DNA from: Muribaculaceae bacterium
Lineage (GTDB): Bacteria > Bacteroidota > Bacteroidia > Bacteroidales > Muribaculaceae
Reading direction: 5' to 3'
DNA: 64,000 bases
Assembly (NCBI GenBank): GCA_017462345.1
Contig: JAFTRI010000029.1
Span: forward strand, 1 to 64,000
Positions 28,903 through 38,833 of this stretch are shown piece after piece. The notes under the pieces are model-generated. The model was given only the letters and a program-made list of their open reading frames with translations. It did not search any database and was not told the origin of the DNA. Every line of letters starts with the position of its first letter. The first letter of the stretch is position 1. The position numbers were made by a program, and so were the translations under genes.

Positions 28903-30123
28903 TTATCCGAGCATTGCCGACACACGACGCAAGGCGTCAACAAACGAATCGGCTTCCTCAAAAGTATTATACATTGCAAATGATGCCCGGACCGTTCCCT
29001 CTATCCCGAGCGAAGTCATAAGAGGCTGTGCACAATGATGGCCGGTGCGCACGGCAATGCCCATCTTGTCAAGTAGCATCCCGATGTCATAATGATGTTC
29101 CTTTCCTATCAGGAACGAGATTACGGCACACTTGTGCGGGGAAGTGCCGAAGATGCGCATCCCCGGTATCGCCATCAGTTTCCCTGTGGTATACTGCAGC
29201 AACTCTTGCTCATGGGATGCAATACGTTCCACCCCTACTTCTTCCATATAGTCTATGGCCTGATGAAAAGCGGCTATATCGACAAAATCAGGTGTTCCTG
29301 CCTCAAACTTGAAAGGCAATTCGGCAAATGTCGTATTCTCGAAACTCACATGTCCTATCATCTCCCCGCCACCCTGATAAGGAGGCATTGCCTGAAGCAG
29401 GTGACGTTTTCCGTAAAGCACCCCCACGCCTGCCGGACCGTACATCTTGTGGGATGAGAACACATAGAAATCGGCATCGAGCTCACGCACATCCACCTTG
29501 ATGTGAGATATTGCCTGTGCGCCATCTACAAGTACCGGAACCCCATGACCGTGAGCCTCCGTTATTATATCCCTGACAGGATTGACAGTTCCGAGCACAT
29601 TGGAGACATGGCACACCGACACAAGACGGGTGCGTTCATTGAATAGCGAACGGAAAGCCTCCATGTCAAGTTCCCCTACGGCATTTATCGGGACAACGCG
29701 CAATGTTATGCGCTTGTGACGTCCAAGCAGTTGCCAAGGGACTATATTGGCATGATGCTCCATCACAGTGAGTATTATTTCATCACCGTTTTCAAGAAAA
29801 TCACCGAATGATGACGCTACAAGATTTATAGCCTCGGTTGTCCCTCTGGTAAATACAACCTCCTCGACCGATTCAGCATTTATAAATCTCCTGACCCTCT
29901 CACGGGTCGCTTCCTGCATGTCGGTCGCTTCCTGTGAAAGCGAATGTACACCCCGATGCACATTTGCCTTGTTATTATAATACATGCGCTGTATTGCCTC
30001 GACAACACATCTCGGAGTCTGTGATGTCGCGGTATTGTCAAGATAGACAAGTGGTTTACCGTAGACAGTGCGGTCGAGAATGGGGAAATCACGCCGCAAG
30101 GCTTTTACATCATATCCATTCAT
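28903..30123 (-). CDS. sufS: SufS-type cysteine desulfurase
   Basis: SufS removes sulfur from cysteine for Fe-S cluster assembly. The 406-residue PLP enzyme shows ATSQTP near the N-terminus, VDGAQAISH, the Schiff-base lysine K226 in SSHKMYGPAG and the persulfide Cys364 in RTGHHCAQP. The RTGHHCAQP context marks a group II (SufS) desulfurase. It is the last of four suf genes in the order sufB-sufC-sufD-sufS, starting 4 bp after sufD. No sufE or sufU is visible nearby. Confidence 0.93.
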   Translation of the reverse strand: MNGYDVKALRRDFPILDRTVYGKPLVYLDNTATSQTPRCVVEAIQRMYYNNKANVHRGVHSLSQEATDMQEATRERVRRFINAESVEEVVFTRGTTEAINLVASSFGDFLENGDEIILTVMEHHANIVPWQLLGRHKRITLRVVPINAVGELDMEAFRSLFNERTRLVSVCHVSNVLGTVNPVRDIITEAHGHGVPVLVDGAQAISHIKVDVRELDADFYVFSSHKMYGPAGVGVLYGKRHLLQAMPPYQGGGEMIGHVSFENTTFAELPFKFEAGTPDFVDIAAFHQAIDYMEEVGVERIASHEQELLQYTTGKLMAIPGMRIFGTSPHKCAVISFLIGKEHHYDIGMLLDKMGIAVRTGHHCAQPLMTSLGIEGTVRASFAMYNTFEEADSFVDALRRVSAMLG

Positions 30124-30127
30124 TCTA

Positions 30128-31498
30128 TCACTCGGAATTATCGGTTGCTTGAGTCACGGCAGTCACACCACAATCGGCACACAGTGTCTGCTGTCCATAA
30201 AATCGTTTCTCGACAAGATGCCGCAGACGGTCACACAGCCCCGGCATACGCACCGCATCAATGACATCGACCATAAAAGCCTGCATAAGCATCATGCGTG
30301 CCTCTTTCTCTGAAACACCGCGTGTCCGCATATAGAACAGAGCCTGCGCGTCAAGCTGTCCGGTTGTCGCACCATGACTGCACTTCACGTCGTCGTTATA
30401 TATCTCAAGTTGTGGTTTGGTGTGCATACGTGCATCCGATGAAGCAAGCAGATTGCGGTTGCTCTGATAGGCTTCGGTAAACCGAGCCGCGGGAGTGACA
30501 AGGATACTCCCCTCAAACGCACCTGTCGAGCGGTCATCAAGAACATACTTGAACAACTGCCGGCTATGACAGTGCGGTGCACGATGGTTGACATTGGAAC
30601 AGTTATCGGTGTGCTGCTCCCCGCTGCCTATCGCCATTCCGGCAAGCAGTGTCTCGCAACCCTCCCCCATGATGTCTATATCATATCCGTTACGTGTGCA
30701 TCCACCGACAAGTGTCATTCCGTTTACAAGCAGATTGGAACCGGACTCCTGACGTGCAAACAGCCGTGAATAACGGGATGTCTTTGCAGTCGACTCCTCG
30801 ATGTCATATAAATCGAACCGGGCATTCCGGCCTACCGTAAGCTCGATGACCTGCGACGACAGATACCGGTGGGCGGAATCCTGTGTGTGGTCACACACCA
30901 ATAACTGGGCTTCGGCATCATCTTCAATAACAATAAGCATACGCCTTACGGCAAGCATATCGGCCGGAGAATTGAATATATTGACAAGCTGCAACGGCTT
31001 TTCAAGCTTAACTCCGCGCGGAATGTACACGAATACACCATCCTGGACAAGCAGGGTGTTCAGCGCGACTGCAGTATCCTCCATCGGGGCAGTCTTGCCA
31101 TAGTAGGCTGCAACAAGTTCGGGATAATCCTTTGCCGCACGGCTCAACGAATCGACAATGACCCCTGCGGGCAATTTCAAATGCAACGACGATGACGGCA
31201 CGAAAGTATCATTGACAACAAATGCCATGAGTGTGCTCATGTTGGGTACATCACATTTGAATGAAGCGGCTACATCGACAGGAATATTTACACGGTTGAT
31301 GTTTACTCCATAGTCCGGTGCAAACATCCGGTCAACCGATGTCTTCTCGTAGCTTTCCGTCCCCTTTTCGGGCAACTCCTTTCCGGCAAGGGCATCAAGA
31401 GCCGCCGGGCGCATAGCGTTCAGCACCGGAGCCGAATGCGCATCGATATCCCGGCGGTTATCGTTATACAGTAAGATATATTGAGCGAGACTACCCAT
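30128..31498 (-). CDS. sufD: SufD, Fe-S cluster assembly scaffold subunit
   Basis: SufD forms the SufBC2D scaffold. The 456-residue protein ends in the SUF-FeS core: NCSNVNHRAPHCHSRQLFKYVLDDRSTGAFEG, KPQLEIYNDDVKCSHGATTGQLD with the conserved His, and an ARMMLMQAFMVDVID helix. The N-terminal region is divergent as usual. It starts 12 bp after sufC. Confidence 0.92.
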   Translation of the reverse strand: MGSLAQYILLYNDNRRDIDAHSAPVLNAMRPAALDALAGKELPEKGTESYEKTSVDRMFAPDYGVNINRVNIPVDVAASFKCDVPNMSTLMAFVVNDTFVPSSSLHLKLPAGVIVDSLSRAAKDYPELVAAYYGKTAPMEDTAVALNTLLVQDGVFVYIPRGVKLEKPLQLVNIFNSPADMLAVRRMLIVIEDDAEAQLLVCDHTQDSAHRYLSSQVIELTVGRNARFDLYDIEESTAKTSRYSRLFARQESGSNLLVNGMTLVGGCTRNGYDIDIMGEGCETLLAGMAIGSGEQHTDNCSNVNHRAPHCHSRQLFKYVLDDRSTGAFEGSILVTPAARFTEAYQSNRNLLASSDARMHTKPQLEIYNDDVKCSHGATTGQLDAQALFYMRTRGVSEKEARMMLMQAFMVDVIDAVRMPGLCDRLRHLVEKRFYGQQTLCADCGVTAVTQATDNSE

Positions 31499-31510
31499 AA
31501 TCAGTGTCTT

Positions 31511-32278
31511 TTATTGGTTGTCCACTTCCTGCTTGATCCAGTCATATCCCTTCTCTTCAAGTTCAAGAGCGAGTTCCGGACCTCCGGTACGCACGATACG
31601 GCCTTTGTAGAGTACATGTACGAAATCGGGTTTTATGTAGTCGAGAAGACGCTGGTAATGAGTTATGACAATCGTGGCATTATCCGATGTTTTCAACTTG
31701 TTCACCCCTCCGGCGACAATACGTAGCGCATCGATGTCAAGACCGCTGTCAGTCTCGTCGAGGATGGAAAGACGCGGCTCGAGTACTGCCATCTGGAATA
31801 TTTCGTTACGTTTTTTCTCTCCACCCGAGAACCCCTCGTTGACCGAACGTGATGCCAATTTGTTATCAAGCTCCACTACCGCACGTTTCTGGCGCATCAG
31901 TTTCAGGAAATCGCTTGCCGACAACGGCGGTTCATTGAAATATTTGCGTTTCTCATTTACCGCTGCACGCATGAAATTCACCATTGACACTCCGGGAATC
32001 TCCACAGGATACTGGAATGACAGGAACAACCCTTCATGAGAACGATCCTCAGGCGACAGTTCGAGCAGGTCCTTCCCATGGAAATCCACCTCCCCTTCGG
32101 TCACCGCAAATGCAGGATTTCCGGCAAGCACCGATGAAAATGTACTTTTACCCGATCCGTTAGGTCCCATGATAGCATGCACTTCACCCGGACGCATGGT
32201 AAAATTTATCCCTTTCAATATCTCCTTACCGTCAATTCCGGCATGGAGGTTCTTCACTTCTAACAATATATTGTCCAT
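31511..32278 (-). CDS. sufC: SufC, Fe-S assembly ATPase
   Basis: SufC is the ABC-type ATPase of the SufBCD complex. The 255-residue protein has Walker A GPNGSGKST (about 37-45), Q-loop FLSFQYPVEIPGV, the SufC-type signature FSGGEKKRNEIFQ and Walker B SILDETDSGLDIDAL. It lies between sufB and sufD, 27 bp after the sufB end. Confidence 0.95.
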   Translation of the reverse strand: MDNILLEVKNLHAGIDGKEILKGINFTMRPGEVHAIMGPNGSGKSTFSSVLAGNPAFAVTEGEVDFHGKDLLELSPEDRSHEGLFLSFQYPVEIPGVSMVNFMRAAVNEKRKYFNEPPLSASDFLKLMRQKRAVVELDNKLASRSVNEGFSGGEKKRNEIFQMAVLEPRLSILDETDSGLDIDALRIVAGGVNKLKTSDNATIVITHYQRLLDYIKPDFVHVLYKGRIVRTGGPELALELEEKGYDWIKQEVDNQ

Positions 32279-32305
32279 ATTAACGGAAGTTTTTATTCGT
32301 TATTT

Positions 32306-33799
32306 CTATCCTACCGAACCCTCAAGTGTCACTTGCAGCAATTTCTGTGCCTCGACGGCAAATTCCATCGGGAGCTTGTTCATTACTTCCTTGGCATATC
32401 CGTTCACAATCAGCGCAATAGCTTCCTCAGTAGGGATACCTCGCTGGTTACAGTAGAAAATCTGGTCTTCACTTATTTTGGATGTAGTGGCCTCATGCTC
32501 CACAACCGCAGTATCATTCAGCACATCGATATACGGGAACGTATGTGCTCCACAATGAGAACTGAGCAACAAGCTGTCACACTGGGTGTAATTACGGCAG
32601 CCGTCGGCATCGGGAGCAACTTTTACAAGTCCGCGATAGGAGTTCTGGCTATATCCTGCCGAGATTCCTTTTGATACGATTGTACTGCGGGTATTACGTC
32701 CGAGGTGTATCATCTTTGTCCCGGTATCGGCCTACTGGTGATTATTGGTAACAGCCACGGAGTAAAACTCACCGACCGCACCCTCTCCCGAAAGCACGCA
32801 ACTCGGGTATTTCCACGTTATTGCCGAACCGGTCTCGACCTGCGTCCACGACAGCTTTGAATAGTCACCGCGACACAACCCGCGTTTGGTCACGAAATTA
32901 TATACTCCTCCGTTACCGTTCTTGTCACCCGCATACCAATTCTGAACCGTGGAATACTTCACCTCAGCCCTGTCCTCGACAATAATCTCGACAATGGCGG
33001 CATGAAGCTGGTTCTCATCACGCATCGGCGCAGTGCACCCTTCAAGATAACTCACGTAGGAATCGTCATCGGCAACAATCAGAGTGCGCTCGAACTGTCC
33101 TGTTCCCGACGCATTGATACGGAAATAAGTCGACAGTTCCATCGGGCATCGCACGCCTTTGGGTATATATACAAACGAGCCGTCCGAAAACACTGCCGAA
33201 TTAAGGGCGGCATAGAAATTATCGCGGTAAGAAACCACCTTCCCAAGATACTTCTTCACTAAATCAGGATAATCCTTAACAGCCTCGGAAAACGAGCAGA
33301 ATATAATCCCGAGTTCAGCAAGTTTCTCACGGTGGGTAGTCTTCACCGACACAGAGTCCATCACAGCATCCACGGCCATTCCCGACAACACTTTCTGTTC
33401 CTCAAGAGGGATACCGAGTTTATTGAACGTGTCAAGCAATTCGGGGTCTACCTCGTCAAGACTCTTGGGATTCTCCTTTTTCTTCGGAGCAGCATAGTAG
33501 CTTATTGACTGATAATCAATTGGCGGTATATCCAGATGCGCCCATTCAGGCATCGGCAGCGTCAACCAATGGCGATAGGCTTTCAGGCGGAAGTCAAGAA
33601 GCCACTCAGGCTCGTTCTTCTTGTAAGAGATGAGGCGTACCACGTCCTCATTTATCCCGTTAGGGATTATATCGGTATCAATATCGGTGACAAATCCGTA
33701 CTTATAGTCTCCCGATGTCACATCATCGATAATCCCACGATTCGACTCCTGCGACTTTCCATCCTTAATCCATTCCTTATCCTGTTCTTTTTTCTCCAT
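32306..33799 (-). pseudogene. sufB: SufB, interrupted by one in-frame TAG
   Basis: The frame from ATG 33799 to TAG 32306 encodes an otherwise full-length SufB (about 497 residues), but codon 356 (32734-32732) is TAG. The flanking protein is ...[24 protein letters not shown]..., where SufB proteins normally have [11 protein letters not shown], so one CAG-to-TAG change explains the break. There is no frameshift, and both halves are well conserved. The downstream part holds the Cys in SHCGAHTF and the HE in [10 protein letters not shown] that correspond to cluster-assembly residues, so a truncated product should be inactive. SufB is normally needed where Suf is the only Fe-S system; whether another exists here is unknown. 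The gene could be damaged, suppressed or a sequence error. Confidence 0.9.
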
Positions 33800-33858
33800 A
33801 AAAGTCACTCTATGAAAATCATCACTTCCTGATTAACAACATTCTCCTGACATGAGTT

Positions 33859-34377
33859 CTACTTCATACGGGTTATCGTATCGCTTGCCCAGCCGAATGT
33901 GGCCGGAGCGAGCTCTATTATCGCCTTAACCGCAATGCCGCCACCAAGCCTGGACTTATTCCGGAAACCCGCATCAGGATCAAATGCAAGCCACACGTTA
34001 AGCACTATACTGAACGCCAAGAACCACTTGAACACACCGAATATCGCACCGACAATGCGGTCGACAACCCCAAGACACAACGCATGGGTCACCTTACGCA
34101 ACAACCGTGCCAACAATGTGGCAAGGATAAACACTACAAGGAATATCACGATATAGGCAATAATCCTGTCTATATAAGCCGAAGTGGAGGCATCCGATGC
34201 CATGTCGGGGAGGAGTGAGCCGAGGAAGCCGGCAAACCGGTCTCCCAGCAGACGGCAGGCAAGGACACCGAGCAATATTCCTCCAAGAGACCCTAATTGC
34301 GCAATGACGCCTTTATACAATCCCAAGACCAAAGCGATGATAAAGACCGCAATAATCACAATATCCAACACTGTCAT
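33859..34377 (-). CDS. CvpA family membrane protein
   Basis: From ATG 34377 the product is 172 residues with four predicted membrane helices and the CvpA opening VLDIVIIAVFIIALVLGLYKG followed by LGSLGGILLG. CvpA proteins were first linked to colicin V production and more recently to envelope stress and bile resistance; the molecular function is not settled. The longer frame from 34410 adds 11 residues lying between promoter and ATG and is less likely. It heads the suf operon, 59 bp before sufB. Confidence 0.82.
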   Translation of the reverse strand: MTVLDIVIIAVFIIALVLGLYKGVIAQLGSLGGILLGVLACRLLGDRFAGFLGSLLPDMASDASTSAYIDRIIAYIVIFLVVFILATLLARLLRKVTHALCLGVVDRIVGAIFGVFKWFLAFSIVLNVWLAFDPDAGFRNKSRLGGGIAVKAIIELAPATFGWASDTITRMK

Positions 34378-34398
34378 TTCGCGTACATTTTTAGTTTG

Positions 34399-34428
34399 CA
34401 AAATTAGCAAATTATTTCCGCCCTACAA
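34399..34428 (-). promoter_or_regulatory. Promoter for the cvpA-suf operon
   Basis: On the minus strand TTG (34428-34426) is followed after exactly 19 bp by TAATTTTG (34406-34399), a strong match to the Bacteroides -33/-7 pattern, about 22 bp before the cvpA ATG. No other promoter-like site is seen before sufB. Confidence 0.6.
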
Positions 34429-34470
34429 TGGTTATACCGTAACCTCAAAACCTCATACGGGAAATATTTG

Positions 34471-34478
34471 TATATTTG
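34471..34478 (+). promoter_or_regulatory. -7 promoter element for the lysozyme gene
   Basis: TATATTTG matches TAnnTTTG 26 bp upstream of the ATG at 34504. An overlapping TATTTG precedes it. No clear -33 element is seen. Confidence 0.45.
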
Positions 34479-34503
34479 TACTCCTTTTATCTGCAACATC
34501 GGT

Positions 34504-35238
34504 ATGAACAGAGCCCGACTGATTATTACGTTCTTGACATGCACCGTCATTACGGGAGCCGTCATGGGAATCTATTTTTTTATGCAAAAAGCCGAGGTTC
34601 ATGGCATACGACTATCCCGGGAAAGATACCCCGTGTGCGGTATCGACATATCCGCCCACAACGGTGTCATCGACTTTTCCAGGATGAGAGCGGACAGTAT
34701 CGATTTCGTTATAATAAAAGCCACAGAAGGGACATCATTCAAGGATTCACGTTTCTCGGACAACTACCGCAAAGCCCGTGCCTCAGGATTGAAAGTCGGA
34801 GCTTACCATTTCTTCCGCTTTGACACCGACGGGATGATGCAGGCGATAAACTTCATCAACTCCGTGAGCAGGCTTCCGCTCGATTTCCCGCTAATGATCG
34901 ACATCGAGGAGTGGAACAACGCCAAAGGTATCAGTAGCGAAATGATTTTATCCCGGCTGAAAACAATGCTCGCCCATCTTGAACATAGCGGATACAATAT
35001 CATCCTGTACTCCAATAAAGACGGACACAAACGGTTTATCCGCAACGCTTTTGACAATTTCCCTCTATGGATATGCTCATTTACCGACCCTCCTACAACA
35101 TCGGAATGGGTATTCTGGCAATACAGCCATCGGGGAAATGTCGACGGCATTGACGGCAATGTCGACATCAACACATTCAACGGAAACAGGCAACAATGGC
35201 TCTTCTGGTTGTCAAATCATCCGACAAAGACACAATAA
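34504..35238 (+). CDS. GH25 lysozyme (1,4-beta-N-acetylmuramidase)
   Basis: From ATG 34504 the product is 244 residues with an N-terminal membrane anchor or uncleaved signal (about 5-27) and a GH25 barrel: YPVCGIDISAHNGVIDF, DFVIIKATEGTSFKD, GAYHFFRF, the catalytic DIEEWN, and a WQYSHRG-type C-terminal strand with VDINTFNG. GH25 enzymes cut between MurNAc and GlcNAc in peptidoglycan. The conserved Asp and Glu residues are present, so it should be active. It may remodel the host wall or attack other bacteria. It is transcribed away from cvpA. Confidence 0.9.
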   Translation: MNRARLIITFLTCTVITGAVMGIYFFMQKAEVHGIRLSRERYPVCGIDISAHNGVIDFSRMRADSIDFVIIKATEGTSFKDSRFSDNYRKARASGLKVGAYHFFRFDTDGMMQAINFINSVSRLPLDFPLMIDIEEWNNAKGISSEMILSRLKTMLAHLEHSGYNIILYSNKDGHKRFIRNAFDNFPLWICSFTDPPTTSEWVFWQYSHRGNVDGIDGNVDINTFNGNRQQWLFWLSNHPTKTQ

Positions 35239-35319
35239 GTTACATACTCACGCGTTATAATTCATAGCAAAAATACGCCCGGTTACCTCCAGGAAGTATT
35301 AAATAATTCAGAACACCGC

Positions 35320-38300
35320 ATGAAATCCGTATTTTATAACATATACCTGTTTTTAGTTCTTGTCTTTGCGCTGTTGCCATCCATGGCCAAGGCATTCCCC
35401 ATCGAGACCTATGCCGGCAACTCCGCAATGAGCAGCGGACGTTGGGTAAAAATAAGCGTTTCCCAATCGGGACTGCACCTCATCACCCATGCCGAGTTGA
35501 GCAGCTGGGGATTCTCCGACCCATCCAAAGTACACGTCTACGGATACGGAGGCAAACGCATCAGCGATGTCTTGAGCCTTGACAATTATACCGATGATCT
35601 TCCGCTTGTCCAGTCATCACACACCTCGCGCGGCATCGTATTCTACGCCTCAGGACCTGTCACATGGACAAAATCGTCGACACACAACTACTCCCACTCG
35701 CTGAACCCGTTCTCGACTGTCGGATACTACTTTCTGAGCGACAAGGACGTTAACGCCAAACCTATCGAACGTTCCGGCACAAGCGGTGACTTCAGCAACG
35801 CAACGACAACGTTCACGGAACGGACATTCCATGAGAAAGAAGCCGTGTCCATTGGCGAAACAGGCCATCTGCTATTAGGCGAGGATTTCAAATACACCCG
35901 CTCCCAGTCTTTTTCATTCCAGCTTCCGGGCAGGGTAAGCGGCACGGAAGTCTGGATGGAATGCTCATTTACGACCAAAACCCTGTCGTCCTCCTCATCA
36001 CTTAAATTCTCCGCCAACGGGACAACACTTCCCACTTCATCATCCGACGCAATCCCATCCACTACCAACTCCTCCTACGTCCACGGAAAAACCGGATTGA
36101 CACGAAAAACATTCAACATCAACGGCGAGCAACTGAATCTCGGAATCACCTACAATGCATCGGTAACGGTACATCTCGCCCACCTCAACTATATCGATAT
36201 AAATTACACACGCCGAATAAGCCTGAATAACGGCATACTGCATTTCAGGACTTCAGAACCGGCAGTAAAACTCGCCGGAGCATCAACCGCAACACATGTA
36301 TGGGATGTTACCGACCCGTTGTCAATCTCAGAGATGAAAACATCGTCGGCCGACAACGGTGTCGCATGGCTCAATCCATTCTCAGGGGATCGCGAATATG
36401 CGGCATGGAACGAAAACGGCTCATTCCTTTCAGTAACATTCGCCGGAAATGTAGCCAACCAGAACCTGCACGCCCTATCGACACCGGATATGGTGATTTT
36501 CACCGTATCGAGCTGGAAAAACCAAGCCGACCGCATTGCCGAATTACACCGCAACTCATCCGATTCCCTCAAGGTACACGTTGTGGTCCAGGATCAGGTA
36601 TTCAACGAGTTTGCCTCAGGAAACCCCGATGTAAACGCATTCCGCAAAATGCTCAAGATGATGTGGGACAGGGGAAACGGGACATCACGCCCGCTAAAAT
36701 ACGCACTGTTCATGGGACGCGGCATATACGACAACCGGAAACTCACCGCCGCCGCACAATCCTTGAATCTCAAGACAATGCCGATATGGCAGACCGATGA
36801 CGGAATATCCGATAACGACTCATTCACAACCGACGACATATTCGCATTCCTCAATGACAATTCCGGGGCGACCCCAGCCAAAGACAATCTATGCATTGCG
36901 GTGGGACGCTTTCCCGTAAGATCATCCTCGGAGGCCAAGGATGTTGTCGACAAGCTGTACTCCTACATTAATTCTTCCCCTAAAAAAGCGTGGAAAAACC
37001 AAGTACTTCTCGTTGCCGATGACCAGGATAACGGCATACACATGACGCAGACCGAATCAGCCTACAACAATTTCACGTCGTCGGAGTCAGGCCGCCAGTT
37101 CTTCTATAACAAAATCTATACCGACGCCTTTACCCTACAAGGGAACAGTTATCCTGAAGCCCACGACCAGATGATGAGGAAACTGGATGAAGGAATCGTC
37201 TGGTGGAACTATGTAGGGCACGCCAATACCACATCATGGACAGCCGAAGGCGTATTATCATACACCGACATGAGCAATCTATATCTGAAACAATATCCGT
37301 TCCTCTATGCCGCCACATGCGACTTCCTCAGATGGGACGCACAATCCATCTGTGGCGCGGAACTGATGCAGTTCAACAGATATGGAGGAATAATCGGCTG
37401 CATCAGCGCGACGCGACCGGTCTACATCTCCGACAATGCACTGATGACCAACGCCATATCCAAATATGCCTTTACACGCGACAACGATAACCGTTTCCTG
37501 ACAATAGGCGAAATACACCGGTTAGCCAAAAATGACCGCGAACTGAACTACGACAACAACGGGACCCTTAAAGGCAACGCCAACAAACTGCGTTATACAC
37601 TGATGGGCGACCCCGCAATGCGATTGTGCACTCCCGATTATTCAGTGCGGCTTCTCAGCGTCAACGATGAACCGGTAGAGCCCGAAACGCAGGTCACCCT
37701 GATGGCCCGCCAACACGCCACCCTGAAAGGTGCGGTCTACGATCGCGACGGGAACAAAATGGACAATTTCAACGGAATCATATCCGTAACGATGTACGAT
37801 GCCGAAAAAAGCACCACAACCAACGGAAACGGGAACGAAGGGGCTCAAATAACATTTGAGGAACAAGGCGGACTGATATATGCCGAACGAGACTCGGTAA
37901 TAAACGGAGAATTTTCAATCAATGCCATAATGCCATCGGAAGTCGCCAACAATTTCCGACCGGCAGCATTGAACATGTACGCCTACTCCACCCAAAACAG
38001 CGATGATGCAATGGGGTGTAACCGAGACTTCTACGTCTACGGCTATGACGAGTCGGCCCAGGATGACAACTCCTCTCCCGTAATTACATCTTTCTACCTC
38101 AATCACGAGTCATTCAAGAACGGAGACGAGGTGAACGAATCCCCGATGGTTTTTGCATCATTCCATGATGACATGGCAATAAACCTGTCATCATCAGGCA
38201 TCGGACACATGATTACCCTCACGCTTGACAACAGCAAGACATTCACCGACGTATCCCAATATTACACACCAGACATAGCATTGGACGCAGCAGGCTCTAT

Positions 38301-38730
38301 CAGCTACCCGCTTGAAGACCTCACTCCCGGGTCACACACCCTGCGATTAAAAGTGTGGGACACATCGGGCAACTCCACCGAATCGACAATAGACTTCTTT
38401 GTCCGCCCGGGACTTGCCCCGATAATCTATGACATCTATTCCGATGCCAATCCTGCGCATACCGAAGCCAACTTCTATCTGACACACAACCGTCCAGATG
38501 CAATGCTCACAGTAACCCTTAACGTGTACAATCTCATGGGGCATCTTCTGTGGTCGACAACCGAAGAAGGGCGCAGTGACATGTTCAAGTCATTCCCTAT
38601 AACATGGAATCTGTGTGACATGGCCGGACGTCGTGTCAATCGGGGCATATACATCTACAAAGCGTTCATCACGACCGACGGAGAGCAATATTCAACCGCT
38701 ACAAAGAAACTCGCCGTGGCAGCACAATAG
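35320..38730 (+). CDS. porU: PorU-like type IX secretion sortase (C25 peptidase fold)
   Basis: The 1136-residue protein has a signal peptide (about 1-25) and an N-terminal PorU domain starting SSGRWVKISVSQSGLHLIT and FSDPSKVHVYGYGG. The gingipain-type C25 domain lies at about 390-760 with the catalytic His in WWNYVGHANTTSW and Cys in YAATCDFLRWD. Beta-sandwich modules follow, then a C-terminal strand region with NLCDMAGRRVNRGIYIYK. PorU removes the C-terminal signal of T9SS cargo and attaches it to A-LPS. Its length matches P. gingivalis PorU. It ends at TAG. A damaged paralogue lies 1.3 kb downstream. Confidence 0.85.
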   Translation: MKSVFYNIYLFLVLVFALLPSMAKAFPIETYAGNSAMSSGRWVKISVSQSGLHLITHAELSSWGFSDPSKVHVYGYGGKRISDVLSLDNYTDDLPLVQSSHTSRGIVFYASGPVTWTKSSTHNYSHSLNPFSTVGYYFLSDKDVNAKPIERSGTSGDFSNATTTFTERTFHEKEAVSIGETGHLLLGEDFKYTRSQSFSFQLPGRVSGTEVWMECSFTTKTLSSSSSLKFSANGTTLPTSSSDAIPSTTNSSYVHGKTGLTRKTFNINGEQLNLGITYNASVTVHLAHLNYIDINYTRRISLNNGILHFRTSEPAVKLAGASTATHVWDVTDPLSISEMKTSSADNGVAWLNPFSGDREYAAWNENGSFLSVTFAGNVANQNLHALSTPDMVIFTVSSWKNQADRIAELHRNSSDSLKVHVVVQDQVFNEFASGNPDVNAFRKMLKMMWDRGNGTSRPLKYALFMGRGIYDNRKLTAAAQSLNLKTMPIWQTDDGISDNDSFTTDDIFAFLNDNSGATPAKDNLCIAVGRFPVRSSSEAKDVVDKLYSYINSSPKKAWKNQVLLVADDQDNGIHMTQTESAYNNFTSSESGRQFFYNKIYTDAFTLQGNSYPEAHDQMMRKLDEGIVWWNYVGHANTTSWTAEGVLSYTDMSNLYLKQYPFLYAATCDFLRWDAQSICGAELMQFNRYGGIIGCISATRPVYISDNALMTNAISKYAFTRDNDNRFLTIGEIHRLAKNDRELNYDNNGTLKGNANKLRYTLMGDPAMRLCTPDYSVRLLSVNDEPVEPETQVTLMARQHATLKGAVYDRDGNKMDNFNGIISVTMYDAEKSTTTNGNGNEGAQITFEEQGGLIYAERDSVINGEFSINAIMPSEVANNFRPAALNMYAYSTQNSDDAMGCNRDFYVYGYDESAQDDNSSPVITSFYLNHESFKNGDEVNESPMVFASFHDDMAINLSSSGIGHMITLTLDNSKTFTDVSQYYTPDIALDAAGSISYPLEDLTPGSHTLRLKVWDTSGNSTESTIDFFVRPGLAPIIYDIYSDANPAHTEANFYLTHNRPDAMLTVTLNVYNLMGHLLWSTTEEGRSDMFKSFPITWNLCDMAGRRVNRGIYIYKAFITTDGEQYSTATKKLAVAAQ

Positions 38731-38772
38731 TTCCTCCACGGTAATTGCTCCGGAACGGTTTCACACATCTAA

Positions 38773-38804
38773 TTTGCTGAATAACGCATTTTTTACTATT
38801 TTTG
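38773..38804 (+). promoter_or_regulatory. Promoter for the rex operon
   Basis: TTTG at 38773-38776 and TATTTTTG at 38797-38804 are separated by 20 bp, a near-ideal Bacteroides -33/-7 promoter, about 30 bp before the rex ATG at 38834. Confidence 0.65.
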
Positions 38805-38833
38805 TCAGATTAAATTAGGAAAGAACTGTAAGT

